The position numbers and the translations under genes were made by a program. Source: Brachynemurus nebulosus (Eukaryota > Arthropoda > Insecta > Neuroptera > Myrmeleontidae). Taken from it: a stretch of 64,000 bases of DNA. Below, piece after piece: positions 33,234 through 45,839 of this stretch. Positions within the stretch are counted from its first letter, which is position 1; every line of letters starts with the position of its first letter. The DNA lies in NCBI GenBank assembly GCA_035578155.1, contig JAPWDM010000021.1:1231001-1295000 (forward strand). The letters run 5' to 3'. Under the pieces are notes generated by a model, which had not been told where the DNA came from, did no database searches, and saw only the letters and a program-made list of their open reading frames with translations.

Positions 33234-35887
33234 CAGTGGTTCTCAAACTTTTTTAATGACGGAACCCTTTTGGGAAGCAAAATACTTGATGGAACCCTAC
33301 AATAAAACAATTATTTTTATAAGTGTATTCTTTATTAATCAGCATAATAAAAGTACAATGTAACAGTTACTAATTATTATTTACTTCACCACTTGCCAAG
33401 GACAATAATAGAAAACATTAAAAAAGAAAAAATCTAACTAGTGGGAGGTATGAAACTGTTTTTTATTTTTCATCAATTGGTTGATATCAGGTTTGATGGA
33501 AGAAAGTTGGAGTCTCATATCAGCTTCGGCGTCCAGTCTATTGCGATATTTTGTTTTCGTGGCTGCGTAGGTAGAGAATCCTGTTTCGCACAAATATGTA
33601 GTTGGGAACGGGAGAAGAATATCCAGAGCCATTTGGCCAAGCATTGCATATTCATCTTGGATTTTGCACCAAAAATCATTGAGAGGCGTCGTTTTGAACA
33701 GTGACTCCATACTTGTGTCTGATGACATTTCTAAAAGAGATTCATATATCTCGTTTGACATGTTTTCAGGCTTTTCCAAGTTGGGTAAAAAAGGATTATA
33801 AATCCATGAATTCACTTTAATTTTTGTATTGTGTTCTTCGGGAAAATACTTTTCAAGAGATGCGCGCATCGAACTGAGATATTGGACCAATTCTTCAAAC
33901 ACATCATCTTCAAACATTTCTGAGTCGTTTTCGCTAACAAACTCACTGAGTAACGTAAAGCTTTCTATTTCTTTCTTACCAATGCAAATGATCCAAAAAT
34001 CTAATTTTCTTTTAAAAGCAGTTATTTTATTATAGGCCTGAAACACTGTTGTCTGTTTACCTTGCAACGATAAATTCAATTCGTTAAGTTTTTGAAAGAT
34101 ATCCGCCATAAAAGCCAATCGGAACAACCAAGTTTTATCATACAAACGGTCCTTCAAATTAAAAGAAGTATCTGCTGAAAGAAACATTTGTAACTCGGCT
34201 CTAAGTTCAAATAGCCTTGTTAAAGTTTTACCCCGAGACAGCCATCGCACTTCTGTATGGAGCAGCAGTGTTTTATGTTTGCTGCCATAATCTTCACACA
34301 ATAATGAGAACAATCGGGATTGTAGTGGTCGTGATTTGATAAAATTAATTATTTTTACCGCTTCATCCATAACTAATTTTAGATTTGACGGCATTTGCTT
34401 CATCGCAAGTGCTTGTCTATGCAGAATACAATGACTGGAACTACAATTAGGCGCTTTATTTTTCATTCGTGACACTGCTCCTGCTGTTTTACCTGTCATC
34501 GCCTTGGCCCCATCTGTACAAATGTCAATGCAATTGTTCCAACTGAGATTATTTTCTTCAAAAAATATATTTATTTTATTAAAAATTTCTTCCCCGGTAG
34601 TGTATGTAAGCAGCGGTGAACACATAAGCATGTCTTCTTCAAAAGAACTTTTATATGGATATCTCACAATAACCAGCAGGATAGCCAAACCAGCGACATC
34701 AGTCGAATCGTCCATTTGCAAGGCGAATCGTGTATTTTGTAGACGTGTAACTAGTTCTTGTTTGACGTAGCTTGCCAGATCATGGATTCGTCATGAAACA
34801 GTATCGTTTGATAGCGGAACAGTAGAAAGATGCTTTGCAGATTTTTCATCGAGCATACATTTTGTTATGTCTAATACACATGGTTTTATTAAATTTTCAG
34901 CGATAGTGTGCGCTTCACCTGCTTGTGCAATGCGATAGCTAACTAAATATGATGCCTCCGTGGCCTTTTCGTTGATAGTTTGTGTTACATGCATCATATT
35001 TTTTTGACTTTCTAATAACTGATCTTTTTTGCGAACAAAAAATTCTTTATTCTTGTCTTTAGACTCGGGGTGTACAGTTTCTAAATGTCGGCGCAATTTG
35101 GCAGGTGCCATGGAACTATTAGGAAGCAGTTTACTACAGAGCATGCAGAGAGGTGAGCCGTTGGAATCAACAAATCCGAAACTGATATAAGATTCATCAT
35201 ACTTCCTTCTTTTCGTCTTTGAAACCGTCGAGCTTGACGTCGTGGCATCATCTTCTGGATCGGTGATTGCTATATTCTCCGCGCGCACTGCTTTTGAACA
35301 TTCAGCGTCATTAGAAGATGTTGTTGCAACACGTTTAACACCTTTAAGCCAACGTTCCATTCTTCTTTATTTATAATGTTACACGTCAGGATAGTGGGGT
35401 TTAAATAATGCACAATCGTTACTGCGTATAAGAGACTAAATTTAGTACCTACAGTGAAGAAATGTATAAAACTGAGACAACAGAATACAGCAGGCAGTAA
35501 AACAATGAACACTATTTTCTCGCTAGCGAGCTTGTACAGCAAAAATCCACTTGTCGCACACTCCAAGAAATGCGACATCGGCATTAAGTGAGAGGGGAGA
35601 GTCCATACATCGCTTACACACGGACACTGCTTCTTAAGTATGTGTGTGTGTCCACACAACGTACTCGCCTCAGTCATAGGCGGTCCTGTATCGTCATGTT
35701 GTATGCTTATCTTAAAGTATTAGTTATTTACCTACGCATGTTACACATATTACAGATTTTGAATCGATTATTGCAATTGTTCATTGTTTATTTTATTGCA
35801 ATATATTATTTTCTAAATTCTTGCGGAACCCCGACAGAGGTATCACGGAACCCTAGGGTTCCGCGGAACACACTTACAGTATAGCTG
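33234..35887 (-). mobile_element. hAT element with BED-finger transposase, nested in gypsy A
   Basis: Both ends start with CAG in inverted orientation (CAGTGGTTCTCAAACTT at 33234; complement of the other end CAGCTATACTGTAAGTG), each followed by CGGAACCC further in. They are flanked by the same octamer ATATAATA at 33226-33233 and 35888-35895. An 8-bp duplication is the hAT rule. The TIRs are weakly matched. The transposase runs on the minus strand and fills most of the element. Confidence 0.8.
33438..35360 (-). pseudogene. hAT transposase (ZBED5/SCAND3-like), single in-frame stop
   Basis: ATG at 35360 (MERWLKG). A single frame of 641 codons is interrupted only by TGA at 34791-34793; the frame is kept on both sides. 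The N terminus has a BED-type finger (YISFGFVDSNGSPLCMLC, then HLETVH: CxxC and H-x4-H) for DNA binding. The RNase H-like core follows: ALQMDDSTD with the first Asp, CTDGAKAMTGK with the second, SSHCILHRQALAMK, and EVRWLSRGK. The C-terminal dimerisation segment (ALDILLPFPTTYLCETGFS, then KTKYRNRLDAEADMRLQLS) is complete. Vertebrate and insect ZBED5-like genes descend from this family. Only one base prevents full-length translation, so the copy is young or its stop is recent. Confidence 0.88.
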
Positions 35888-35895
35888 ATATAATA

Positions 35896-36360
35896 TAATA
35901 TTTCTCTTATAAGGGATGAGAAAAAGTTTTTTTTTTGTAACATTATGTGATACAATGTTTTAAATTAAAGGCTAATTCCTAGAATTTTTTAAAATAGGGT
36001 GAATTTTTTTCACCTTGTTTAATCGCAGGAAAGCAGATGTTTAGCTTGCTTACGTTCGATCGCGTGACATGTTCTGCTTTCCACTGATTGGTTAAATTGA
36101 GGATCTAATGAAGACAGCACAATACACGAGCTATTGGCTTGATTGTATGTTTTTTTTGAAGGCTCTGTGTATTTTGCTGGTCTCTGTCTTATCCATAGTT
36201 GTGAAAAGCAAAGAGTGGCTGCTACTAACCACTCAAGCGTAACACGGTGTTTTGAATAAAACCCTCACACTGATTAATATTCAAGGCCTTTCAAATTATT
36301 TGAAAAAGGGTCCTTGATATGTTATAAATTTTTTCTCTCTCTAGACCACACAAAAGGACA
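35896..36360. other. Gypsy A 3' region, second segment
   Basis: Between the hAT and pogo insertions. There is no coding frame; an inverted pair GGAAAGCAGA (36028) and TCTGCTTTCC (36072) is visible. Confidence 0.45.
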
Positions 36361-36362
36361 TA

Positions 36363-39300
36363 ACGCAAAGGCACCGAATACCGACCGCTTATCGGTACAC
36401 AATTTTGAATTTTCAAAAAGATAATAACATACAATTTATAATGTACTTTAAAAATTTACATATATAAGGTCGCATATTTTTTTATGGAAAAAATAGTAAA
36501 TAAATCAACTAATTGCCAGTTTATAAATTTAAAATTCATTTTTTTTAAAAAGATAAAATAAATTCTTATATGCACCATTTTCCGTCCGGTTTGTGATGAC
36601 TTTGCGTAATTCCGTCCACATGTGTGCCTGATTCCGACCTACCTTTTTTTAAAAGCAAAAATAGACATCCTCATAACTACATAAGGTGGAAATTTAAAGA
36701 ACAGAACTTACAAATTGTTCTATTTCGTTTAATAATGTAAAATACAGCTTAAATATAAATAAGAACAAAAACTAATAATATTTATTGTAATAATAGATCA
36801 ACAAAACAAAAAATAAAAATAAAAACAATCATACAAATTCTACCTTACTTTTAAATTTAGAACAATTAATTAGTTATAATTAGTTGTGTTACTTATAAGT
36901 ATAGGAATTAATAAAAATCACATTTAACTTGTACGGAAATTAAGTTCAGGTACATTATAGGAGCCGCGTTTAGAAACAGGTGTAGGACTCTGAATCTTAC
37001 AAATAACATCACTAAATTCGTAAATTAATATGTCGTCTTTTTCTGGCCACTTCCAAAAGTTTCCACTTATTGTCATTGTTTTCACTTTTAATCCACTATC
37101 TAACTTGTCTAGTACTATGCCGGGGAAGTATTCACCTTCATATTGCACTATAACATACGCTCCTTTTGTTTCTTCTTTGTCTTTTATTACATTATTTTCA
37201 TTGTTTGAAATTTCCGATTTAGTTTTTTTCTTATTCTGTTGAATTTTAATGCTGTCTTTTCTTTTTTGAGCCCTATGTAACTTTTCGTTCTCTTTATTCT
37301 TTTTATCCTCCTCAACTCTTCTTTGATGCTCCATAAATTCGTCACTTATTGCAACTGTCTGGTAAATTTTTTGCTTTTTATTTTTACTAGCATTTTCTTC
37401 ATTCAAATTTTTTCTTTTATCATTATTTCCAGGCCAGAAAAGTGCCTTTTTAAATGGTGTTGGGTACTTCGATTTTTGATCTCCTCGTTTGGTGGGTGTT
37501 TTTTGAACCGATGTTGTTGGTTCAATAATAATCTGTGATATGGAAGGTTGAGGAGTGGAAGTAGCTATATTTAAGGACCCATCCATTTCAATTGTAGCTT
37601 CAATAATATTGTTGTTACTAAGCCAGAATTGTTCGTTAATATCCAAGTCGGAAATAGTTTGATTATTAGGCATATTATTTTCAAAAGTAGTGTCATTAAT
37701 TGTCAAACGGTCATCAGTCTGTAAATGTTTCCAGAATTTATATAGTTCAATAAATCTTTCTTCTAGTTCAATTTCGGAAAAGACGTTTTTGAATTTTTCC
37801 AGAACATCTTGGTCTAAACGTGCCTCAACTTCACGTAGTAGTTCTTGAACTGGTAAATGTTTTTTGGAACTTGTAGTTTCATTAGCAGACGATTCCATAA
37901 GAATATTTTCTCTGACATTTGTAACTTGCTTCACTAATTTTGAATAATCTATGTTATCTTCATTAAATGGATAGAGTCCACACGTTTGGAACGCCTTTTT
38001 AATTAGATGGTGAAACTGTGGTCTCTAAACTTTTTTGTAAAATTTTTGGGAAATCAAATCGTTGCATTTTTTTTCCGTCATTTTCTATACGCCATTTACG
38101 AACATCATTCCGCCAACAATTTTTCAATGGATAGAAAACTCCAACGTCTAAAGGCTGAAGACGATGCGTAGCATTTGGATAAAAAGCCGTTAATATAATT
38201 CCGTTTTGTTTACAAAATTCACTTAAGTTCAAATTAATGTGAGATGAATGTCCATCAAGGAATAGTATCACAGGTAGTGGAACAGAATTTGCTTTTAACC
38301 ATGGATAAAAAACATTGGTGATGTACTCATAAAATGTCTCACTAGTCATCCAACCTGATTCTGAATGGCCTATTCCCCATTGTTTAGGCATATTTATTAC
38401 TATTGATGATGGAACATAGCGTTTATATGGAAAAAGGATTAAAGGTGGAGGTATTGCCCCATTTGCAGCTATTGTAAGTAAAACAGTCAAGCATTCCTTT
38501 TCATCATTTGCTGTACGGTTATATACTTTTTTTGAACCTTTTCTAACTAAGACCTGCTTCTCTTGTGGTGATAAATAAAAAGCAGTTTCGTCGCAGTTAT
38601 ATATTCTTCTATCGTCATTCAAAACATCTAACAAATTATTTTCCTCCAAATATTTTCGAATTTTGGAAAACCAATTTCTAATATTTATCTCAGACACAAC
38701 CGCCCTGCACGATGACAGCGACTGAGGTATTCTTTTAGAAATTTCTGGATGACGGGCAAGGAATCCATTGTACAATTTCTTACCCGGTTGGTCGTTTTTA
38801 AATGGATTTTCACGATTTAAATTTTTTACTAATTTACTAACAGAATCAATCACCTGTGACTTCGTTACTGGAAATCCTAATTCTCCCATTTCTGTTATCC
38901 AATTTACAAGGATATTTTCTTCTGCAACTGTCAATACCGTCGGACCGCCGATATTTCCTGGATTTTTATATTTAGCTTTCATAAAATCTATCACTGTACT
39001 TTTTGGAACTTGATATACTTTACAAGCTTGTCTGATACTGTATTTTTTGTTTTTTATGTCAAGTAAAGCTTTTTCCAGATCTTTGCGGGGGTACGTTAAA
39101 CGTTTTCTAGATTCCATGACAATTATCTGGAACAATAATTATTGGTCGCAAACAGATACTTTGAAAACTTGACTCCGACCGGGATGGACGGTTACAAGAA
39201 ATATCAAGTAAAATATACCCTATATCCGACCACAATTTGATTTGTGTAGTATATAAAATCATTTGATTGCATATTAAACTTTTTTCTAAATCACTGTATT

Positions 39301-40038
39301 ATAAACCTTAATGTGTCACGTAGTATTGAAATTTACCATAAAAAATAGAAATAAATGTGAAATAAAACTTAAATCTGTGTGCAAGTAAGTATACTGTATA
39401 TCACGAAAATTTAATAAACCTCCTAAGTTCAAAATCGGATTACATCGAATTTAATTGACTTTAAGTAGGACGTATACAGGTTTCTTATGGTAAAAATATG
39501 CGTTTAATAAACAATGAAATACAAAAATTACTTTTTCAATATAATTAAAGATTAAAATGAATTTTCCTTATGAACCGTAAAATCCTGTTACCGTCCAAAC
39601 GGTCGGAATGTGGAATTTATAAGTTTTTTAAGTTACCATATTCCGTCCATTCCTATTTACCCGATAAATGTATTTAAAACGGTAAAATAATTACTGGTAA
39701 CTTAATAATTATGATAATAAATAAGTAATCTATACAATAAAATATTAAAATACTTACGGTTCAATTTATTTCCACTAAAATCGCAATAAGTTTGATTCTT
39801 TACTTTTAACTTTTTTTCATATAGCTAAACCGCTCTTCTGCACCCTTACGTGGCTTTTGTTTAACTGACTAAAAGTTCGTTATTTTTTAAAAAAGAAATT
39901 TTAACAATTAACGTGCAAATATTGAATCAATAAAACGCGTTTATTTTTAAAACTTTCGCGCCGAAAATATAAACTATTTTACAAAATATTTAAAATGGAC
40001 GGAAACAGGAGGTCGGTCGGTAACCGGTGCCATTGCGT
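36363..40038 (-). mobile_element. Pogo-type (Tc1/mariner superfamily) transposon, nested in gypsy A
   Basis: TIRs of about 25 bp: ACGCAAAGGCACCGAATACC at the left and, in complement, ACGCAATGGCACCGGTTACC at the right, both followed by GACCG. TA flanks both ends (36361-36362 and 40039-40040). Both subterminal regions contain several TTCCGTCC/TTCCGACC motifs (36580, 36609, 36630; 39174, 39185, 39228, 39590, 39644, 40010), which look like binding sites. A nearly intact transposase is on the minus strand. 3,676 bp. Confidence 0.9.
36924..39117 (-). pseudogene. Pogo/jerky-type transposase with long C-terminal extension, one frameshift
   Basis: Starts at the ATG at 39117 (MESRKRLTYPRKD). The N terminus is a psq-type helix-turn-helix (YSIRQACKVYQVPKSTV), followed by a CENP-B-type helix-turn-helix (GFLARHPEISKRIP). 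The core keeps three Asp: YNCDETAFY, LFLDGHSSH and RLQPLDVGVF, the DDD triad of pogo transposases. A frameshift at about 37995-38025 separates the two open segments; the second carries GLYPFNEDNIDYSK, as expected just after the core. The extension has a Lys-rich linker and ends in a small domain (VIVQYEGEYFPGIVL, then GNFWKWPEKDDILIYEF) of possible Tudor/SH3-like fold. Full product would be about 730 aa. Confidence 0.88.
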
Positions 40039-40319
40039 TATTGTTTGTCTTGTGCGTATTACTTGGCAATGTAAAAACCAGTTTAAGTGGCGATAAATAT
40101 GATAAATATTTTGACTAACATTTTGTTTTCCCTATTTTTTAATTGTAAGTTTTACCTGACAAACAAATGTATGGTGTTAGTTTTTTTTTTTACGATTATC
40201 AAAATGTTACGATTGTTTTTACGAGTATTGAACTGGATTTTATAATAAATAGTTAAAATTTGATGACACCATTGAGTTTAATAGTAAGGATTTTTGGAGT
40301 TAGGTCATCGGTTTAAAAA

Positions 40320-41560
40320 GGAGAAAATAAAAAATAAATAACAAGATTTTTTAAAATTTGGCGCTACCATGGTTTCATGCAACAGCACATCTTCAGCGCT
40401 CTATATTAATTAAAAAGATAAACAAAAACATGTCAAATACATCAAAACATTAGAACAATATATAAAATGAATTGAATTAAATTACAAAAGTTGAAAATTA
40501 GAGAAAGTTTGAATAATAAATTTGTGTACTTACAAGTATTAAAATCAGAAAAGATGATGTAAGATTTTGTTAAATTGTTACATAGTTATAAAAATAATTA
40601 TTTTTTAATAAAAAATAAAGTTAAAAAAATTTTTTTAAAAAGAGGTTACAGGCACAAAAAAGATTATTTAAATAGCATGAAGGGACTACAAAAAGGCTGT
40701 TTATATAGGTTTATGAAATTGTTTTGCTGTGTATGTTTTGAAGATGCTGGAGTAGGCATTATCCAACTGAATTGAATCAGTGCATATGTTCGAGTTTGGT
40801 TTGATAGAGGTGATCCACGCATGTTCTAGAATGAATCGCTTTCTAGAATTTTCTTCTTTTTGAAGTATGATCGGATGTTCTAGATCAAAATGGTGGTTTT
40901 GCTGCCACGCATGCTGGACAAGACCAGAATGAAAATCGGCGCGCTGGACATTCCTACGATGTTGATTCATTCTAGTTGAGAGATGCTGTCGTGTGGTACC
41001 AACGTATGCCGCTTCACAGCCCTTGCATTTCACCATGTATACAACATTTTGCTGTTTTCCAACAGGAACTGAAGGTTTTAGGTTGGAATACAATTTATTG
41101 AGGTTATTAGGATATTGAAACACCGGAGATAAATTAAATTGGTTTAAAATTGATTTTATATTTTCAGATGGACGTCCTAAATATGGAATTGAAAAATATT
41201 TTTTATGTTGACTGGTGTCAGTGGAATTAGTGACATTGTTGAAAAGTTTATGAGTAAAATCCTTTGTAATATTGAAAATTAAATGCTGAGGAAAATCGTT
41301 ATGACGGAGGATTTCTTGTGCATTTTTTAGGGCTATGGGCCTGTGATTGTGATGACTAAGACGTAAGGATCTATTTATTAGATTGGAGGCTACATTAAGT
41401 TTTTGCTTGTAGGTATGTGCTGAATGAAAATTGAGAGTACGGGAGGAAGTATATTGCTTCCTATACCACATAGAGGTTAAGATGTTATCCTTATTAAAAA
41501 TCAGTGTATCAAGAAAAGGTAATTGTTTGCCGTCCTCAATTTCCATTGTGAACTGGAATT
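40320..41560 (-). mobile_element. Penelope-like element, 5'-truncated, with GIY-YIG endonuclease
   Basis: An open frame at 41546-40701 begins in the last RT motif (LPFLDTLIFN) and ends in a GIY-YIG endonuclease: VVYMVKCKGC, AYVGTTRQHLSTRM and the catalytic Glu in RKRFILEHAWI. The YVG and R-x-x-x-H spacing fits Penelope-type endonucleases. The catalytic RT core is absent, so the copy is truncated at its 5' side near 41550-41570. Downstream on the minus strand, near 40390, the sequence AGCGCTGAAGATGTGC resembles the conserved 3' region of these elements. No duplication was found. It may have inserted into gypsy A or hitched along with it. Confidence 0.85.
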
Positions 41561-41570
41561 TCCATTGTAT

Positions 41571-43103
41571 TACGACTAATACCCTTACAAATTTTTTTTT
41601 ATGAGAATGTAATTAAACAAAAATGTATTGATTACGATTTTATTATTTTGGAAATCATTACAAATACATATATCTATATTTACAGATAATTACAAAATTA
41701 TGTATTTTCATAAACGTGTGTAAGACAACTGATGGTACTTACTTAATATAAATTTTAAGTTTCAGTAAACACTTTCTAACAAGTTCATACATGAAGTGAT
41801 TAAAATACCACGTAGCCATTTGGGAATATTTCTGAGTATAATTTTTTCTTCATTCGGCATAAGCTGTTTTATATTTACCGTTTACGAACTTACAAATATT
41901 TTCGTATTTTGTTACTAGAATAACAATTTCATAATTTATTTTAAGTATAAAAGAAAAAATTATTTTCTGAATGATTTATATCAATAAAAGTAAATGACTT
42001 TAATATCAATTTGTAAAAATAAGTACAAAACCACATTTTTCAAGGCTATTTTGAAAGTTTGATTTTATAGTTTTTTACCAAGAATATTTTAATTTTCAAT
42101 ATAATTTGCAATTTAACTTTCCCCTTTTATTGAAAGACACAGAGCAGCTGAATTTAGTGGGCTGTTTGATGGCGTGATTACGTATCACCCTCGTTATTGG
42201 CCGATTACGGCAGATGTTTTGTTTGCGAGAATTCGTTTTGTTTGCCTTATTTGGTAACTTCCTTTGTACTTATTTGACTTATACATACATAAGAGTACAT
42301 CATATTACCTTTTTTTTCCTTTTTAAAAATTTTGGTTGTTTTCAACTTTTAATCCCTTATTTTGCATGAAATAAAAACATAATTATATTCAAAAAAAAGG
42401 GAATTTTACCATCTTTCAATGAAAATTATTTAGCTTAATGATGTTAGGTAATAGTTCTATAAAAGAAAATAATTTAGTTTTTCAATGATATATAATTACA
42501 ATTGAACAGAATTCGAAATTCTTCCTTTTTCAAATAATAGAAAAAACAAAAAAACTAGAATAAAAGAAAATTTTTTTTTCTTCTTCTTCTCTCTTTTAAA
42601 TAACGCTATGATAAATATAATTTTGGTTGTAATTCACAAACTTATATAAGCAATTTTCTGTTTCTCATTAGTTTCTATCAATGTGTTGGTATTTGAGTTT
42701 ATAATTTATGTTTAACGTTTAATTTGATTTGGATCTACTTATATTTGATTCATATTCAATAACAGCACTAATTATAAAATTTTACAATTTTGTACATAGA
42801 GATTTGAAATTCCCTTGTGAAATTTATTACGCATTATTATTATAAGTTTATTTTATCTATTTTTTGTTGTTTAATTCTGTACTACAAGCTTTTCCAAACA
42901 TCCTTGAAATTTTTGCATCATTTTCTTGTATCTCTTTTCAAGGTTGTCGGGATTTGATTTCGGTATTTAAAAAGAAATATTTTTTTGTATTTTGTATTTG
43001 TAAGCTTCTATTTCGGATCCGACACAATCTTTTCTCATTTATTTTTCAGCTCATTCATGGAAAATGTTTTACATTTTCCATATCTGAGCTTGGTGGCGGC
43101 GTA
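41571..43103. other. No recognisable gene, region before the gypsy A 3' LTR
   Basis: AT-rich noncoding. Presumed last part of the gypsy A 3' region, but no clear polypurine tract is seen just before 43104. Further unrecognised insertions are possible because the A internal region is still long after removing known ones. Confidence 0.45.
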
Positions 43104-43772
43104 TGTAACCGCTGGGTTCATTACGTGTCAAGATAGACAAACGACACTACAACTGTGTTCTGGTCATTGCCTACCTTGATATAGTACCTTAATCGACACC
43201 ACTCGATCATGACGAGAGAATGGGGGTCGAGCGGGCCTGATGTGGTGTGGTTGTTGTTGTAGGCAGGGTGGAACTTTAATCGGGTTTTAGTAATGGAACG
43301 AGCAAGTCGTTTTGTTTGAAGCTTGTTTCCATATTTGATGATGTGTCGAATCCGATTCGTTTAACTTTACTTTCATTTTATTTCATTAAAATTTTTTTTG
43401 TTTTATGACACATCGGGTTTTACTACATAATAAACATAAATGTAACCAAAATCCATTGTTTGGGCCGTTATGTATTTATATTACGCAAAAATAAATTGAT
43501 TCAAGTTTTACAATTAATAAAGTGTTTTACGGTCGTAAAAATGTGTTTTGTTTTATAACCTATCCGGACTCATGTGGCATCTTCTGCGCGCAATAAAACA
43601 AGGAACAAAATTAAGTGAACGTCGAGTTCAACATCATCTAAAACTGTACACGCGCTGTTAAGGGTTCCGAAGCCGAATTTATGAGCTGATAAAATAATAC
43701 ATTTTCACATCAATAGACATTTTACATCTATCTAATAAAGGCTGCCCCCCCCCCACTATCCACCGCGTTACA
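43104..43772 (+). repeat. 3' LTR of gypsy A
   Basis: Near-identical to 15869-16549 (CTAGG/CTGGG at the start, a short deletion near 43391, a C-run difference near 43745). It ends GCGTTACA and is followed by CTAT at 43773-43776. Confidence 0.88.
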
Positions 43773-43776
43773 CTAT

Positions 43777-44213
43777 CTCGAAAACTATAAGAGATAGAGG
43801 AAAACTTTAAATTGACGAAATATTACTCTTTAAAAGATCTATTCACTTGTATAGATTAAATCAGTGTCGAGTTCATAAAGGGGGCTGGAGGGGTGATCAT
43901 CGGGGTAAATTTTCGTGTACAACCAGACTGGTTCACTGTATCAAATTTTTACCATCATAACTAGAAAGAGCACAAAAAATAGGGGAAACGTGTTTTTACG
44001 TTTTTCCGAAATATGTGTTTTATTCAAGATATATATTATAAAGAAGAAAAAAATTGAACAGATTATATTACATTATTATTGATTGCAAATACCTTCTATA
44101 TTTTTTTTTAATTTTATGTTTATTTCATCATGAAAATGTAATTTTTTACTTTTCAATAATGAGTCATGTATTTCTCAGTAACTACTTAATTGGTAATTTA
44201 GTCATGTGTATGT
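43777..44213. other. No recognisable feature
   Basis: Right flank of gypsy A. The phrase CTGGTTCACTGTA near 43927 recalls the inverted repeat at 14986-15116, but the match is short. Confidence 0.4.
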
Positions 44214-44215
44214 TA

Positions 44216-45490
44216 CTGTGAATGTCCGAAACTGGTGAATGTTAAGAAGATACACCGGTGTATGTCGACAATCACCAATTTCGATGGTGTATGTCCGAAA
44301 TTTTTTAATAAATCTTTTTAAATCGGACATACACCGGTGGCTGTTAACATACACCAAGACGATTCTGTGAATCTTAGATAGTTACAACGATTTAAAAATT
44401 AAGTGAATGTTAAAACACGTCATTGTTTATTTAAAAAAAAGTTATATTGTAACGAATAGATAATGTTTGTTTAAAAATAATTCATTGTTACAAGATTTAG
44501 TTTGTGGAATTTCATCCTAAAATAAATAATGTAGTTCGTTTGTATTTCGTTTGTACCCGTTTGTACCGCACTTTATTTTGTTTGTATTTCGAAGGGTAAA
44601 CAGATAGAAAAAGGTTCGGAAAAACACGGTAGACACTCGAAATTCTAGGTAGAATGAATTTGGTTTTTTTTAGAAACATTCAAAATTTGTAAACGGTATT
44701 CGATAAAGATTTGTCTGTACCCGGTTGTAGTTCGTTTCTTTTCGTTTGTACATCAAAAACTAGGGAGATAAATGATACTCGAAATTCTGAAGAACAAAAT
44801 TTACTGTTTTTGTTGACATTGAAATTTTTGAAATTCGCATTCGAAAGAGTATGATTTATACCCGTTATAAATCTTTTAGTTTCGTTTGTACCGTTCTTTC
44901 AATTTTCAATCCGTTCGGAGATATGCAGTACTAGATATTCTAGGTAGAATGAATTCGTAGTTTCTAGGGATAATCAAAATTTAAAAACAGCATTGAAAAG
45001 ACTATAGTTTGCAGCCATTTGTACAAGTAATTTTTAAACTTTTAAAAATCGCCAGATTATTATATTACCGTTAAGTCGAAAATTAGAAAACGTACTTTCA
45101 AAATGGTTGAGGAACAAACGAAAAGAAGAGTATAAATGAATTTTTCAATGCTGTTTTCAAAATTTTATTAAAATATCTCAAAAAACAACTAAATTTTTTC
45201 TACTTAGAATTTCGAATACTGTGTTCAGAGTAGACTCAGAAATGACTATTAATAATTTTATTTACTGTAACAATTTTTGTATAACAATAGCAAGTTTTTT
45301 ATATCATTAATAGCCATAAATTCACTTATAATGAATATAAACCAAGGCGTCGTGGTGCATGTTAACATTCACTGGTGTATGACCGAAATCGCCATGAAGA
45401 GAATAAATAACAGACATACACCAAATAGCTTGGTGGTTGTTAACATACACCAGTGTATCTTAAGATACACTGCATTTCGGACATTCACTG
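44216..45490. mobile_element. Non-autonomous TIR element with TA duplication and GGTGTATGTCCGAA repeats
   Basis: Ends C(T/A)GTGAATGTCCGAAA in inverted orientation, flanked by TA at 44214-44215 and 45491-45492. The first ~150 and last ~160 bases hold several copies of a motif near TGGTGTATGTCCGAAA or its complement, often next to GTTAACATACACC. The interior has no transposase but a loose tandem array. TA target and a CAGTG end fit Tc1/mariner-pogo mobilisation. Confidence 0.78.
44522..45060. repeat. Degenerate tandem repeat, ~140-155 bp period, about three copies
   Basis: ACTCGAAATTCTAGGTAGAA (about 44635), ACTCGAAATTCTGAAGAAC (about 44774) and ACTAGATATTCTAGGTAGAA (about 44931) mark the copies. 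Each is preceded by TTCGTTTGTACC-like phrases. It lies in the interior of the TA-flanked element. Confidence 0.6.
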
Positions 45491-45839
45491 TAACATGTAC
45501 ATTTGGTTACTCCTATTCTATATTTTTTACATCTATTTCTGCGAAAGTTCCCTGGTCTACCTGTGTTAATGAATGCTCGACAAGAAGCAGTAATTTATTT
45601 GTAATAAATTTTGTGTTTTGGGAAATGGGGTTGACACCTACAAAGAATACAAAAAGAATAAGAAAAGTAGTTTGAATGTTGAGAAAGAAATTTACTCTTT
45701 CAAATTGTTATAATATACACAGAGGCTTATATTAATAGGAATTCTTGAAATTTATAATTTTTGTATCAGTTATCTTTTAGCATCTAGAAGTTGTCACTTT
45801 GTTTAAGAAAAAGAGATTTACGTTACAGATCTCTTACAT

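Larger units (their letters stand above)
15869..43772 (+). mobile_element. Ty3/gypsy retrotransposon A, interrupted by nested insertions
   Basis: The 5' LTR (15869-16549) and 3' LTR (43104-43772) are nearly identical (about nine substitutions and one short indel by eye), in the same orientation, and flanked by the same 4-bp CTAT (15865-15868 and 43773-43776). Between them lie gag, protease, RT and RNase H, then gypsy B, then the integrase of A, then a 3' region carrying a hAT, a pogo element and a Penelope-like fragment. After removing B and its extra GTAC, the A frame continues directly into the integrase zinc-binding region, which shows one element rather than two fragments. Several stops and frameshifts make it inactive. 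Confidence 0.88.

Noticed and set aside
40575..40775. Plus-strand 66-aa frame
   Set aside because: Overlaps the 3' end of the Penelope-like gene in antisense and is Lys/Asn low complexity.
42864..43179. Plus-strand frames running into the gypsy A 3' LTR, possible envelope gene
   Set aside because: Short, Phe-rich, no signal peptide plus transmembrane arrangement, and they run into LTR sequence.
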